Of a DNA stretch of 64,000 bases, positions 1-11,528 are shown piece after piece. A model generated the notes under the pieces. It saw only the letters and a list, made by a program, of their open reading frames with translations, was not told the DNA's origin and searched no databases. Position numbers and translations under genes: made by a program. Origin of the DNA: Chloranthus sessilifolius (lineage: Eukaryota; Streptophyta; Magnoliopsida; Chloranthales; Chloranthaceae). Positions within the stretch are counted from its first letter, which is position 1; each line of letters opens with the position of its first letter. Location: NCBI GenBank assembly GCA_021018995.1, contig CM037586.1, forward strand, positions 154,554,060 to 154,618,059, given 5' to 3'.

Positions 1-165
1 GATGGATCATAGTCCACATCAAATGAGTCATGGGTCACATCACATAGGTCACGGTCCAACACCAGATGGGTTAGGGTCCAACATCAGATAGGTCATAGTC
101 CAACATCAAATAGGTCATGGTCCACATCAGATGAGTCATAGTCCAACATCAGATGGGTCAAATCA
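1..165. repeat. 22-bp tandem repeat, about 7 copies
   Basis: Seven or more imperfect copies of a unit like TAGGTCATAGTCCAACATCA follow one another from the first base of the window, so the array probably extends to the left. Copies differ by a few substitutions and one-base length changes. There is no coding potential; it is a small minisatellite. Confidence 0.85.
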
Positions 166-742
166 ACAATGAAAGATAATAGAGATTCAAGGCAATCAAC
201 GATTTTTATTGTGGAAACGTGTGTATTTTTCACGGGTCTAACGAGTGCAAATGATGCTATATTTTTTTGGGACACTGATAAATAGTTGTATATTACCCAA
301 GATGTATAATAAATAGTTGTATAATACTCAAGTTTTTGAGTTAGATTAAACCAATTTTTTTTGTCAGTGATATACATATGGACCAATTTTTGACAGTGAA
401 GTAGATTAGTACAATCAATGGTGGTCCACAGTACCATAATATCAATCCCCTTAACGCACCAACATTATAAGTAAAATTATGAAGTAGATTGCCAAAAAAA
501 ATGGCCAACCGATTACTACTATGCAAGGTCAGTTCCAATTGGTCGAACTGGGGTTTAAGTTCAACTAGATTTGTAGCTTTTAGTTATAGGAGATTCTTGA
601 TCGCATCCTTTAAATGACGAAAAACCCTTGATCTCAATTACGCACACCAACCTCGATTTTCTTTTACACCAAATACTCTATATTATTTATGTATACACAT
701 ATAAATATATATATTAGGCATGCTTGCAAGCCAAAAATAGTT
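166..742. other. AT-rich non-coding stretch
   Basis: I see no gene here. The short reading frames lack codon structure and no domain is recognisable. A few AT-rich runs and short repeated phrases such as 'aaatagttgta' occur. Confidence 0.5.
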
Positions 743-950
743 CTAAACGAAAAAGGAAATAATTAAATAAAATATACCAAAGAGTGAAGTAAATCTAAAT
801 GAAAAATAATAAAATAAATAAACATTCTCAAAAGCGAAATAAATTTAGACAAAAAATAATTAAATAAATAAAATATACACAAGAGCACAGTAGATCTAAA
901 CGAAAAGACAATAATAAATGAAATACATATAAATGCGAAGAAAATAAATG
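743..950. repeat. AT-rich tandem repeat, unit about 61 bp, 3 copies
   Basis: Three diverged copies of a block run in tandem. Each reads roughly 'ctaaacgaaaaa ... aataattaaataaa ... aagagcgaagtaaat'. The unit is A-rich on this strand and has no open frame. Confidence 0.65.
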
Positions 951-1149
951 CAATAGAATCTATAGCTAAGGGTTAGCCATTTCATTATTTTTAATTACGA
1001 TATTTATAGATAAAAGCATACACAGGTAAGATTTATTTAACCCGTCGATACGCGATCGAACGTACCCTATGCGACGGGATCTAAGAAGAACGAGATGGAT
1101 GGATGGGTACCTATCACGGTGGTTCTTGTGGAAGAACACACAATAGTTT

Positions 1150-1262
1150 TTAGGGTGAATGATTAAGACGTTTTAGAGAAGAGGCAATTGGTGAGTAGTA
1201 AGGTTTGATCCTTAGACCTCTTGTCTATAACCAAAGCCTTTCAACCACTAGGCCACCACACA
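1150..1262 (-). mobile_element. tRNA-derived SINE head (RNA polymerase III boxes)
   Basis: On the - strand a near-perfect A box (TGGCCTAGTGGTTGA) lies near 1245-1259. A B-box-like motif (GGATCAAACC) lies near 1206-1215. This is the internal promoter layout of tRNA genes, but the cloverleaf is not kept, so a tRNA-derived SINE remnant fits better than a tRNA gene. The 3' body and tail on the low-coordinate side are not clearly delimited. Confidence 0.5.
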
Positions 1263-1404
1263 ACTTGTGTCAAATAAAGATAATTTTAAACATAAAACCC
1301 TTTGAAAAATCAAAATGTGTATTTTCTCAACTAGGGTAGGTTCCGGTGTAGAGCACTAACACCTAATACCAATAAAAGAAAGTCAAAAATTCTGGGTCGT
1401 TACA

Positions 1405-4400
1405 GGTCATCTCTCAAGACCGGCTACTATGGAAGAGATTAAGGATGTCATCTTTAAATCTCAGTTGAACAAGGCTCCAGGGACTGATGGTTTCTCTGCG
1501 GAAATTCTTCATCAAGCATTGGGACATCGTTGGAAATGATGTATCTAACGCGATGCGTAATTTTTTTCATAGTAAAAAAATGCTTAAATCAATTAATTCC
1601 ATTGTTATTAAACTTATTCCTAAAGACCCGGGTGCTGATTCTCTAGATAAATATAGACCTATAGTGCTTTGCAATTTTCTATACAGAGTCTTATTGCCAA
1701 TCAATTTGCCTTTGTTAAAGGGAGATTCATCTCTAAAAATATCCTATTAGCATATGAACTTGTTCGTAAATTTCAATCCTGGAATGAAAAGTCTTATTGC
1801 ACCAAAATTGATCTTAGGAAAGCCTATGGTAAGGTTCGTTGGGACTTTATCATAAATATCATAGATCAACTTGGTTTTGATGAGACTTGGAAGACTTGGA
1901 TCAGAGAATGCATTTCGACTGCCTCTTTTGCAATCCTCATTAATGGAGTTCCTGACCCTTTCTTTTCTAGCTCTTGTGGTATTCGCCAAGGAGACCCTCT
2001 CTCTCCTTTTCTTTTCACATTGGTAAAGGAAGCTTTTACTTCCTTTATTGATGAGAAGGTTAATACTAATTTGATCACATTATCTTCTTATCCCAGTGTC
2101 CCTGATATATCCCATCTTATCTTTGGTAATGATTTGTTGGCTTTTTCTATTGATGATAAAAAATCTTCTATTGAAATTAAGGATGTCCTAGAAGATTTCT
2201 AACTCTTGTGGTATTCGCCAAGGAAACCATCTCTCTCCTTTCCTTTTCACATTGGTAAAGGAAGTTTTTACTTCCTTTATTAATGAGAAGGTTAATACTA
2301 ATTTGATCACATTATCTTCTTATCCCAGTGTCCCTGATATATCCCATCTTATCTTTGGTAATGATTTGTTGGCTTTTTCTACTGATGATAAAAAATCTGC
2401 TATTGAAATTAAGGATGTCCTTGAAAATTTCTACTCTCTTTATGGTCTTCAAGCTAATTGTTCCAATAGCAAAATTGTGTTTAGTAATGATTGTTGTAAT
2501 AGAGCATCTATTTGTAATATTCTTGGTTTTGAGGAAGGCCAACTCCCCATAATACACCTTAGGCTTCCCTTATGTGTTTCCAGGCTTTCTTATACTTTAT
2601 GTCAACCTGTGATTGAGAAAATGCTCCATAGACTTGAAGGTTGGAAGAGCCTTCTTCTTTCATATTTTGGAAGACTTGAACTCATAAAATTGATTCTTAA
2701 TTCTTTTCAATTTTATTGATCCTCAACATTCCTTCTTCTGAAGAAGGTTATCAATAAAATTGAAGTCATTCTCGGAAATTTCTTATGGAAGGGAACTTCT
2801 TTAGGATGTTCGATGCACTCGGTTAGTTGGAATAAGGTTTGTAAACCTATTGTTGGAGGTGGTCTTGGAATTAATAAGATTAAGCATTTGAATGATGTGG
2901 GGATGCTTAGATTAACTTGGAATTTTGTCAACAACCCTTTGGGCTAGGTGGATTTTGGCTAGATATGTTGGTAGCAGTGATATTTGGGCATGTTGTTTGC
3001 TTCGGGATTATTCATGGGCTTGGAAGGGTATACTTTCAGCTAGGAACTATGCAAGGAAGGCTATAAAATATATCATCGGGAATGGAGATTCGGTAAAATT
3101 TTGGACTGATATTTGGACTTCTAATAGGCCTCTTCTAATGAAATTTGGAAGAAGAACTATGATGCAATCTAAATACCGATTGATGCTAAGGTCTCGACAT
3201 TTATTGTTGACGGGAAATGGGAACTTCCTAACTCCTCTACTCTTAGGTTGCAACAAGCGTGGAACAATATTTTAGCTATCCCACTTCTGTAGGTAACAGA
3301 ATGACAGATAAATTAGTATGATCTTCTAGCGATTCTGGAAAATTCACTTATAAATCGGTCGTTCATATTTTTAAGGATTCGGGAGAAGAAACTAGTTGGA
3401 ATAGGTTTATTTGGCACAAGGATTTTATTCCTAAGCATAGCATTAATGCTTGGATGGCTATCCAAAGAAAATTGCTAATTTTGGAAAACTTGATGAAGAG
3501 GGGCCTTAAAATCTCATCCAGATGCAGTCTATGTTGGAGCGAAAGAGAGACGAATGATCATTTGCTCTTCCAGTGTGCCTTCACTACCTGGATTTGGCAT
3601 TCTATTTTGTATAATCTGGGCATTAAAAGAAGATAATTAGGTACCATTGAAAATGAGTTGGAGCAATTACAAAGTAATCATTCCAAAGTAGAGATTACAA
3701 AGTTGGTTTCGCGGCTACTACTTGGCACATATGGCGTGAACAAAATGCAATATTTTTTTATGATATAAAACAACATGAGAGGGATGTCCTTAAGCAGATT
3801 ATAATGGATGTGGTAATTAAAACTGGATCTTAAATTGATTAGAAGGGGAACGCTAAGTGGAAGACTGCATATAGTCCTTGCTTAAACCCAAGTATATGCA
3901 GATGGATCCCTCGGATAGCAACAAAATCAAGGTAAATACGAATGGAGCATTAAGAAATAAAGGTGCAGGTATAGGAGGCATTTTTAGAGATCATCAGGGC
4001 AATGTGGTGGAGTGTTTCTTTGGACCATCTGATCTCAATAACATCCTTCGTATTGAATTAGAAGCAATTCTCCAAGCGTTCAAAAATGCGAAAGATCTCA
4101 ATATTATGAAGTTTACCATCGAATCTGATTCTCTTGGGGCAATTAAAATCCTCAAAGGAGATTAGGCTATTCCTTGGAAATATTCTATTCTGGTGGCTAA
4201 CATTGTTCATTTGGTAAATAGGCTTAATTGCCAATTTTCTCATGTGTGGAGGGAATGCAATAAGTGTGAAGATTACTTGGCACATAATGGAGCTTATGCA
4301 AGTAATGTTGTCAGGTGGAGTCCATTCAAAGTTCCTAGTCCTCTAATTTGTCACGCTTTAGAAGATTTACATTGTAATTTCTATCATATGTAATCTTCTT

Positions 4401-4458
4401 TATTTTACAATAAAACAAGGTAGGAATCCCTCCAACCCCATTTTTCTATCGAAAAAAA
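1405..4458 (+). mobile_element. L1-type LINE with RT, zinc-binding and RNase H parts, decayed
   Basis: A 5'-truncated non-LTR retrotransposon. Reading along the + strand there is the start of the reverse transcriptase (KAPGTDGFSAEI near 1470; IDLRKAYGKV near 1810; GIRQGDPLSPFLF near 1980) and the catalytic block as FGNDLLAFS where the family has F(A)DD. The LINE-specific C-terminal zinc-binding region follows (CSLCWSERETNDHLLFQC near 3540). A plant-type RNase H domain comes last (VNTNGALRNKGAGIGG near 3920; IESDSLGAIK near 4125). The 3' end is a short A run near 4450. The frame is broken several times, including by an internal 232-bp tandem duplication. The endonuclease part is absent because the copy begins inside the reverse transcriptase region. 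It is not expected to be active. Confidence 0.9.
1971..2434 (+). repeat. 232-bp tandem duplication inside the LINE reverse transcriptase
   Basis: The block beginning 'ctcttgtggtattcgccaag' at 1971 starts again at 2203. Both copies carry the GIRQGDP-to-FGNDLLAFS segment, including the phrase SYPSVPDISHLIFGNDLL. The copies differ at only a few positions, so the duplication is younger than the insertion of the element. As 232 is not a multiple of three, it shifts the frame. Confidence 0.9.
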
Positions 4459-4870
4459 AGGTCTTGATCTAGTGGGTCACGAGCTCTAACAGACTCCACA
4501 ATTAGTGGGATGCGATAGTGATGGACTTTCATAGAAAAGCAGTGAGCACCATCAAGTATGATCAGACATGCTCAGCTATTTATCAGCAATATTGTTATGA
4601 TACTCAAATTCTTATCTTCTTTTTAGTAGTCAATCGCACTTTTTTTCTTCAAAGGACCATGGAATTACAAGAATGTTAAAGAATATTTAGGACTTGATAG
4701 TTTAAAGTAATTAGGATTCTATTAAGTTATCTTTAAAATTTTGAGTCAGATTAAGATTAGATTAGATTAGGCTAGCAGTTTGGTTTGATTAGAAATCTTC
4801 ACTGGTAACTTGGCTTATAAATAGGCACCCATGAAGATTAGTAAAATCATGGCTAGAATCAGTAAAATAT
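4459..4870 (+). mobile_element. fragment related to the window's TRIM-like LTR family (fossil)
   Basis: Immediately after the LINE tail comes 'gatctagtgggtcacgag' followed by 'cagactcc' and 'gggatgcgat'. This matches the non-coding interior of the TRIM-like elements near 15545, 49340 and 50045. Further on there is an LTR-like part with a TATA-like 'cttataaatagg' near 4814. This is a diverged and broken relative. Confidence 0.5.
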
Positions 4871-5321
4871 TAAAGCAGGAGACCTACTTTTGCCAGAAGT
4901 GTCTCTGAGAGACCTCCAACAGGAGGAGTTGGTGAATTTGTGCTCCCTATTGTTGTCCAAGCCATTACACTTGTTGATCACGGCTCTGAAATGTGTCTCA
5001 TTGCAATAAGGGCCTCGTATTATGCCATTGATTTTACGTAGACACAATTTTGAGAATGAGATGGAACAAAATTGTGTCAGGAAGGAGGTGGTGTGCGAGG
5101 CAATTGTCTCTTAAGAAGCCCAAAATAGGCAACTTGCATTCAACTACCTCACTTTGGTCTTTCCATTATACTACAATTGCTTGAACTTTATCTTCAACCA
5201 CTTGGCAGTGAATGCCATCAAGGGGGGTGTAGAGATCATTTCCCTTCAAACGATTGAGTTTTTGAGTTACATCTGTGATGCAGAGATTTAAATTCAAGAT
5301 TTAGGATTGGGGGAGAGAGAA
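4871..5321. other. unassigned repeat-like sequence
   Basis: No gene is supported. Short frames such as that on the - strand at 4859-5047 have no recognisable domain. The stretch lies between a TRIM-like fragment and a complete 273-bp TRIM and is probably older transposon sequence. Confidence 0.35.
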
Positions 5322-5594
5322 TGTTGAAGTTTAGTCCCACATTGGGTAAATTATAGCCTTGTCTCTTCCTTTATAATATCCTGGGCCCCTCCACTCTTAG
5401 CCAATTGGTTTTGAGATGGATACCCAAATTTATCATTGTATCTGAGCATGCCTTTCTCCACTGCACGTCGTGTGAGGGCGTGTTGAAGTTTAGTCACACA
5501 TTGGGTAAATTATAGCCTTGTCTCTCCCCTTATAATATTCTGAGCCCTTCCACTCATAGCCAATTGGTTTTAAGATGGATTCCAAAATTTATCA
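5322..5594 (+). mobile_element. very short LTR element (TRIM), 273 bp, structurally whole
   Basis: Two direct repeats of about 114 bp (5322-5435 and 5481-5594) each begin TGTTGAAGTTTAGTC and end ATTTATCA. They are separated by only about 45 bp. A primer-binding-site-like stretch (TGTATCTGAGCATG, compare TGGTATCAGAGC) follows the first repeat. The element is bounded by a perfect 5-bp duplication, GAGAA, at 5317-5321 and 5595-5599. It has no coding capacity. LTRs of 100-250 bp around a tiny interior define TRIM elements, which are mobilised by other retrotransposons. By eye the LTRs differ at roughly one base in ten, so it is old. Confidence 0.8.
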
Positions 5595-5649
5595 GAGAAG
5601 GTCGAGCTTAGGTTTTGTGTCAAATTTGACACCATGAGATTTAGTGCCT

Positions 5650-5703
<54 letters not shown>

Positions 5704-6526
5704 GTAGTTGTTTTTTGCAGCGAATCATGGAGAAGAAGGGATAGAGTATTTTCTTTCCTAATTAGGATGTGGGTAACAATATCTTCTGTAACTAGGCATT
5801 GTTTGGTAAAAATTCGTTCTCTAACTTTTATTTTTAAAATCCCCTCAAAAACTCTAGATTTGTGTTCTCTCCAAACACCCCAGAAAATGGCAATCGGCGG
5901 AACGGAGAACTTAACAACCACGTCCCCACAGGATTTCAGCATGCACCCTAGGATCCCCCAGTCAATCCAAAATGCATTCCAAATGTACGACGCCATCCCT
6001 GGATAGTGAATAAGCAGGTGAAATGTCGATTCCGCATAATCCATCTATTTGGGATAACAATACCGCTCCCGGTTAAGGTGTCAATCGTCTTCACACGATT
6101 CTGGGGGGGGGACACCATGCAAAAATTATATTTCTAGGAGGTTCCTTCACCTTCCACACACCATTTCATGGCATGATGATTGAAGGCATTCGCTACAGAG
6201 ACCAATAAGCTGACTTGATGGAAAACTTGCCATCCGATTTGAACTGACACATTCTTTTGCCTTCAACGGACACTCCCTGCTGCATAGGGAAGAGAACCTC
6301 CATCAGCTCGGCAAGATAGGAATTTACTCTCCTCCCCTCTTAAATCACGTCTGATAGCCAAGCCCCAGCTTAGACTGACCCTCGATTTGGTAGAACAATC
6401 TGCTATCTTAGCATTTTTCTTCCTACTAAGAATATAGAGAGAGGGATACAACGATTTGAAAGACTGCGGGGTGGCCCAATTGTGCCCCCAAAATTTTATA
6501 GATGAACCATTACCAAATGCATATCT
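5595..6526 (-). mobile_element. L1-type LINE, 3' portion, - strand (split by copia insertion)
   Basis: The - strand encodes LINE C-terminal protein fragments. One is FGNGSSIKFWGHNW near 6500, the conserved 'GNG..I.FW...W' motif downstream of the reverse transcriptase. The other is PPIAIFWGVWREHKSRVFEG near 5860, the usual region before the 3' end. The matching upstream part lies at 10445-10740, beyond a copia element, so this is one LINE in two pieces. A (CT)n run sits at its low-coordinate edge. The frame is broken in several places. Confidence 0.8.
5652..5702. repeat. (CT)n microsatellite, about 25 units
   Basis: An uninterrupted CT dinucleotide run lies at the 3' edge of the - strand LINE. 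Confidence 0.98.
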
Positions 6527-7180
6527 TGTTGAATAAGGTTTAATCCCAACCACATGAATCAATCGATTGACGTCTGGGCGGATTCAAATCCACAGGTTTG
6601 AATATTTGGCTATTTTGGAATATTGCTTTAGCCAAATTTTTCCTAATGTGGTTTGGAGCTTATTAGGAGAAATATTTTGAATACTTGACAAGTTTAGAAG
6701 ATTTCTTGGGTCAAGTTTCCAAAAGTGTTGGAGCCTATTTGCAGAAGGTTTCTCTAGGGGTTCCATGCATTATTGGAGAAAGTTTTCATGAGAAAAAAAT
6801 TGGTGAGAATACTTAGAGAGAAAAAGTATTGAAGAATTGCTTGAGGATTGAAGATCCGTTTGAAGCCATTCTTGTGTCGAATCATTATATATTTCAGTAG
6901 ATCTCTTCTATGTTATTTGAAGGACTGCGTCCTTATTTTTACAGTGTGTTGACTGTGTAAGATCGTATTTGATCTTCATTGGGAATGCGCTAAAGAGAAG
7001 AGAGCGTGTGCATTGTAAACGTTCATAAAATAGTGTATATACTCTCATGGGCGTAGCCCTCAATTGGGTGAACCACATAAATCTTTGTGTTGTGTGTGTG
7101 ATTAATTTTTTACTTGAATCTTCTTATTTATCCACATTCATCGCGATAGAGAGTTCGTAGTATGGGTAGAATTCCTAACA
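6527..7180 (+). repeat. 5' LTR of the copia fossil
   Basis: A direct repeat of 9783-10444, about 654 bp. It starts TGTTGAATAAGG and ends ATTCCTAACA just before the primer binding site. The left flank TATCT is repeated after the 3' LTR. Confidence 0.9.
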
Positions 7181-9782
7181 AGTGGTATCAAAGCTAATAA
7201 GTTGTATCAGATCTACCAAGTGATATCAAAGTTAACAAGTGGTATCAAAGCGAGATTTACGCTACAATGGCACTGAAGGTCTTGAATGCACGATTCGAGG
7301 TGGAAAAGTTTTCGAGAAAGAATAACTTCGCTTTGTGGCAAGTCATGGTCACAGATCTTCTTATCCAACAAGGCATTAATGATGCTCTACTTAGTAAGGA
7401 GATGGGAAAGAACGCAGAAATGTTCGATGAAGAGTGAAACTCTATTGATAAAAGAGTCGTAAGCGTTATCCGATTGTGCTTGTCCGATGAAGTTCTACAC
7501 AATGTTCTTCACAAAAGACGATCGTAGATCTGTGGAAGAAGATGGAATCTCTCTACATGACAAAATCTTTATCCAACAGGCTCTTCATGAAGGAGCAATT
7601 CTACACCCTTCGTATGAAGGCTGGTATACGTATTCATAACCATTTGAATTCGTTTAATAAAATAGTTAGTGAACTATTAAGCATTGAAGTAAAACTCGAA
7701 GAAGAAGATCACACACTTCTCTTGCTTACCTCATTGCCTGCATCTTATGAGCACCTTATTACCACATTAATTTATGATAAAGATATTATTATCGTCGAAG
7801 AAGTAATTGTTGCACTTCTTTCCGACGAATTGAGAAAATAGCCCGAATCTAACTCCGAAGGGGTTAGTCTCTTGAGCGAAATGGGTTGGAATCATGATCG
7901 CAAAAGAGACAAATCCAGAGGGGATAATAAATCAACGAGAGGAAATAGCAAGTCCAAATCTAGAGGTGAAAGAATGGATATTATCTGTTATTTCTGTAAG
8001 TAATCTAGACATATTCGCAAATATTACAAGCAGAGATTGAATAATAATAAGGGTGATGAAGGGACTTCGCAACAGGTTAGTGTTACTAAGTCAGATTCCG
8101 GTGAAGACCTATTGTGTGCATTGTTAAGTTCCAGTCAATTTGATAATAGATGGATCGTATATTTAAGGACATCGTATCACATGTGTCTGTACAGGGATTG
8201 GTTTGACTAATACAAGATAACCAATGGTGGGACAATTTTGATGGAGAATGACAGTGTATGTGAAGCAGTGGGTATCAGTTCGACCAGAATCAAGATGTTT
8301 GATGGTTGTGTCTACACTCTTACTAAAGTTAGGTATGTGCCTGATCTGAAGAAAAATCTGATCTCGTTGGAGTCATTGAATGAGATAGGATGTCGAATCA
8401 TCCTAGAATTTGCAAATTAAAGGTTGTATGTGGTGCTATGACCTTGATGAAAGGTGAAAAGATGAAAAATCTGTATACTTTAGTAGGCAACACAATTAGC
8501 GGCAGTAGTGTTGTAGCTACAAAAGATTCTAATGATCTTTCAAATTTGTGACACAAGAGGCTTGGTCACATGAGTGAACGTGGACTGAAAGAGCTCATAA
8601 AGAATAAGCCAATTTCTGAAATTTAAACTTGTAAACTAAATTTTTGTGAAGATTATATCTTCGGGAAGCAGAAGAAAGTCAGTTTCTCCACTGAAAAATA
8701 TACTTCGAAAGGGCTGATTGATTATATACATTCTGATATATGGGGACCGGCTAAAGTCACTTAAGTAGGTGGATCTAACTACTTTGTGTCATTCATAGAT
8801 AACTACTCCAGAAAATTTTGGGTGTATCCGATTAAAAATAAATCGGATGTGTTTTAGAAATTTAGGCAGTGACAGAGTATGGTTGAAAAGCATACAGCTA
8901 GAAAGGTAAAGATTCTCAGATCAGATAATGGTGGGGAATACTTGTCATCAGAGTTTAAGGCTTACTGTAAAAATCAAGGGATTGTTAGGCACTTAACAGT
9001 TCTCGAAAATTCTCAGCAAAATGGTGTAGTAGAGAGGATGAACAGAACACTATTAGAAAAAGCACGGTGTATGTTGAACCATTCCGACTTGAGTCATGAG
9101 TTCTGGGCAGAGGTAATGAACACGACATGTTACTTGGTCAACCAATCACCTTCAGCAGCATTAAACTCGAAAATTACAGATGAGGTTTGGTATGAAAGAC
9201 ACGAGAGTTACCCTCACTTGAGAGTTCGGATGTGCGGCTTATGCATTACTTCAGGGACATAAAAGATCCAAGTTGGATCCAAAATTTAAAAAGTGTGTCT
9301 TGATTGGCTATGACGAAGGAGTCAAGGGTTATCGTTTGTGGGATACACAATCTCACAAAGTGATAGTTGCAAAATACGTTACTTTCAACGAATATGAGTT
9401 TTCGATGAAAAAGATAGAAAATAAATCTCAGTCATCTGATGAGCCTCAAGTACAAGTTGATGTTGAAAGACATGAGTAAGATGAGAAAGATAATGAAGAC
9501 TCTGAGATAAAGCATGATGACACCATTTCTCAAGACTTGCAGTCCCAGGTACCGATTCAGGCTGCCTTGAGAAGGTCAGTTAGGACGAAGAAACGTCCTG
9601 AAAAGTTTAAAGACATGGTCCCGTTAACACTTGCACATATCAAAGTGAATGCAGTAAACATGTTGATTAAACTGGTTACACAGAATAAGTTTAGGCATTG
9701 CCTAAACTTGATTAACACTTGTCGAAGATGCTGATGCCCGTTAGGGCAGTGACGTAGTTGGGGATGAAACCTTGCTGAAAAT

Positions 9783-10444
9783 TATTGAATAAAGTTTAAT
9801 CCCAACCACATGAATCAATCGATTGATGTCTGGGTAGATTCAGATCCGCAGGTTTGAATATTTGGCTATTTTGAAATATTGCTTTAGCCAAATTTTTCCT
9901 AATGTGGTTTGGTGCTTATTAGGAGAAGTGTTTTAAATACTTTGCAAGTTTAGAAGATTTCTTGGGTCAAGTTTCCAAAAGTGTTGGAGCCTATTTGCAT
10001 AAGGTTTCTCTAGGGGTTCCATGCATTGTTGGAGAAAGTATTTATGAGAAAAAAACTGGTGAGAATACTTAAAAAGAAAAAGTATTGAAGAATTGCTTAG
10101 GGATTGAAGATCTGATTGAAGCCGTTTTTGTTTCAAAATCGTTATATATTCCGGCAGATCTCTTCTCTGTTATTTGAAGGGCTGCGTCCTTGTTTTTACA
10201 GCGTGTTGGCTGTGTAAGATCGTATTTGATCTTGATTGAGAGTGCACTAAAGAAAAGAAAAGAAAATGTGTGCGTTATAAACGTTCATAAAATAGTGCAT
10301 ATACTCTCATAGACGTAGTCCTCGATTGGATGAATCACGTAAATCTTTGTGTTGTGTGTGTGTGATTGATTGTTTGCTTGAATCTTCTTATTTATCTGCA
10401 TTCATTGTGATAAAGAATTCGTAGTGTGGGTAGAATTCCTAATA
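9783..10444 (+). repeat. 3' LTR of the copia fossil
   Basis: Partner of 6527-7180 over its full length, about 662 bp. It is followed by TATCT, the target duplication, after which the interrupted LINE resumes. Confidence 0.9.
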
Positions 10445-10740
10445 TATCTAATCCCCCTGTTGAAAGCTGGTAATTGGGCAATGACCCCTTTCTGCAAGCC
10501 CTTGCAATCCAGCTCCCAACCCCTTCCCCTATCCTTGTATTTATAGCAGAGCAAGGAGCCCCAAAGAGAGTTCTGCTCCTCACCCAATTTCAAGATCCAT
10601 TTACGAATCAGAACGGTATTCATATGGCTTATAGTACAAATTCCAAACCCACGTTCATATCTTGAGAGGCACAGTGGATCCGAATTCAAAACATGACTCC
10701 TTTCTTTTGTTGCCACTGCTCTAGGATACGTTTCTCATCA
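10445..10740 (-). mobile_element. L1-type LINE, upstream portion, - strand
   Basis: The - strand encodes CLSRYERGFGICTISHMNTV and then WILKLGEEQNSLWGSLLCYKY. This is the LINE block 'GGLGI....MN.ALL.KW.W.....LW..V...KYG'. It leads into FNRGIRY at the copia junction and would continue in the FGNGSSIKFW part at 6500. The two pieces were contiguous before the copia insertion. Confidence 0.75.
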
Positions 10741-11109
10741 TTTTCTCACCAATTTATTGGTATATATATATATATAAATATACAACCAAAAGTAAGGGTT
10801 CAAACTCAGCTTAGGACTGTATACGAATCAGTTGAGGGCGGTACATGCACACGAATGAGCAATAAATGTCCAACAAATAAAAAATTTTGCAGTCAGTGGC
10901 AAAAAATTTGGATGCCAACATTTTTGGTTGACCCCTGAAATGACGGGCATGCTTGTCCAAGTAAAAAAATATATAAAAACCCTAGAGGTACACGGGAATC
11001 CTCAGAGGATGTGGGCTAATTTCCGAACACGTGCCATGTGGCACGTAATCTAGCATTCCACCCCAACGCCCAGGCAAAACAATTATGAGGGTGTCATAAG
11101 CATTTTCTA
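10741..11109. other. non-coding stretch
   Basis: No gene recognised. It holds a short (TA)n run near 10761-10775 and otherwise ordinary AT-rich sequence before the first GARP-like exon trace. Confidence 0.4.
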
Positions 11110-11145
11110 ATGTATAGATGCATTAAAAATGAAGGAGATCCAGCA
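11110..11145 (+). pseudogene. possible GARP-domain end exon trace (MYRCIKNEGDP)
   Basis: The translation MYRCIKNEGDP resembles the MYRS.KN segment that closes the GARP/G2-like DNA-binding domain, where an intron commonly sits just before MYR. There is no clean AG acceptor at the expected place. It may be a decayed exon or coincidence. It lies about 300 bp upstream of a well-formed exon of the same presumed gene. Confidence 0.3.
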
Positions 11146-11434
11146 TTTATAATAGTGTTCCATAAGAAAACGGCATTGACATATCTCAACTGTTCAGCCC
11201 TGAAATCTATTAACGTAAACTGCTCATGGAACTATGAAGCAAAGAGGCATCTACGCCGACATTGGTTCCTTATTATTCAATTATATAAATTATTCTAGTA
11301 TATAGCAGGATGGAGCCCTTATTTTGAAATTGATTTAGAAAAGTTCACTACTCTTGTGCATGTTGTTACGAGCTGTCCTTTTAACTTTTATCAATTTTGC
11401 ATGACAAGATTACTCTATTTATAAACATTTTCAG

Positions 11435-11528
11435 TAGAGGAGCTTGGCTACAAACTAACCCAAATGACATGAATGGGCTAAGACCAGCAAATTTCTCTTC
11501 TCAAAGAAGATCTGGACACCCAATTGAG
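11435..11528 (+). CDS. GARP-like gene, penultimate coding exon
   Basis: A 94-bp exon between TTTTCAG and GTACTCAC. It enters with one base of a split codon and leaves at a codon boundary, which agrees with the phase of the next exon. Confidence 0.55.

Larger units (their letters stand above)
6527..10444 (+). mobile_element. Ty1/copia LTR retrotransposon, broken fossil
   Basis: The element has LTRs at 6527-7180 and 9783-10444 and a 5-bp target duplication TATCT at 6522-6526 and 10445-10449. A primer binding site complementary to initiator-Met tRNA (TGGTATCAAAGC, near 7183) follows the 5' LTR. Recognisable parts are a gag-like region with a zinc-knuckle-like motif (about 7267-8040) and an integrase core (about 8700-9260) with LRSDNGGEY and QQNGVVERMNRTL. 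Gag, then integrase, on the same strand is the copia order. No reverse transcriptase or RNase H part was recognised. It is broken, with many breaks. By eye the LTRs differ at about 9-10% of sites, so the insertion is millions of years old. It interrupts a LINE. Confidence 0.9.

Noticed and set aside
1150-1262. A true tRNA gene
   Set aside because: The A and B boxes are good but the arms do not pair into a cloverleaf and there is no acceptor stem, so I called a SINE head.
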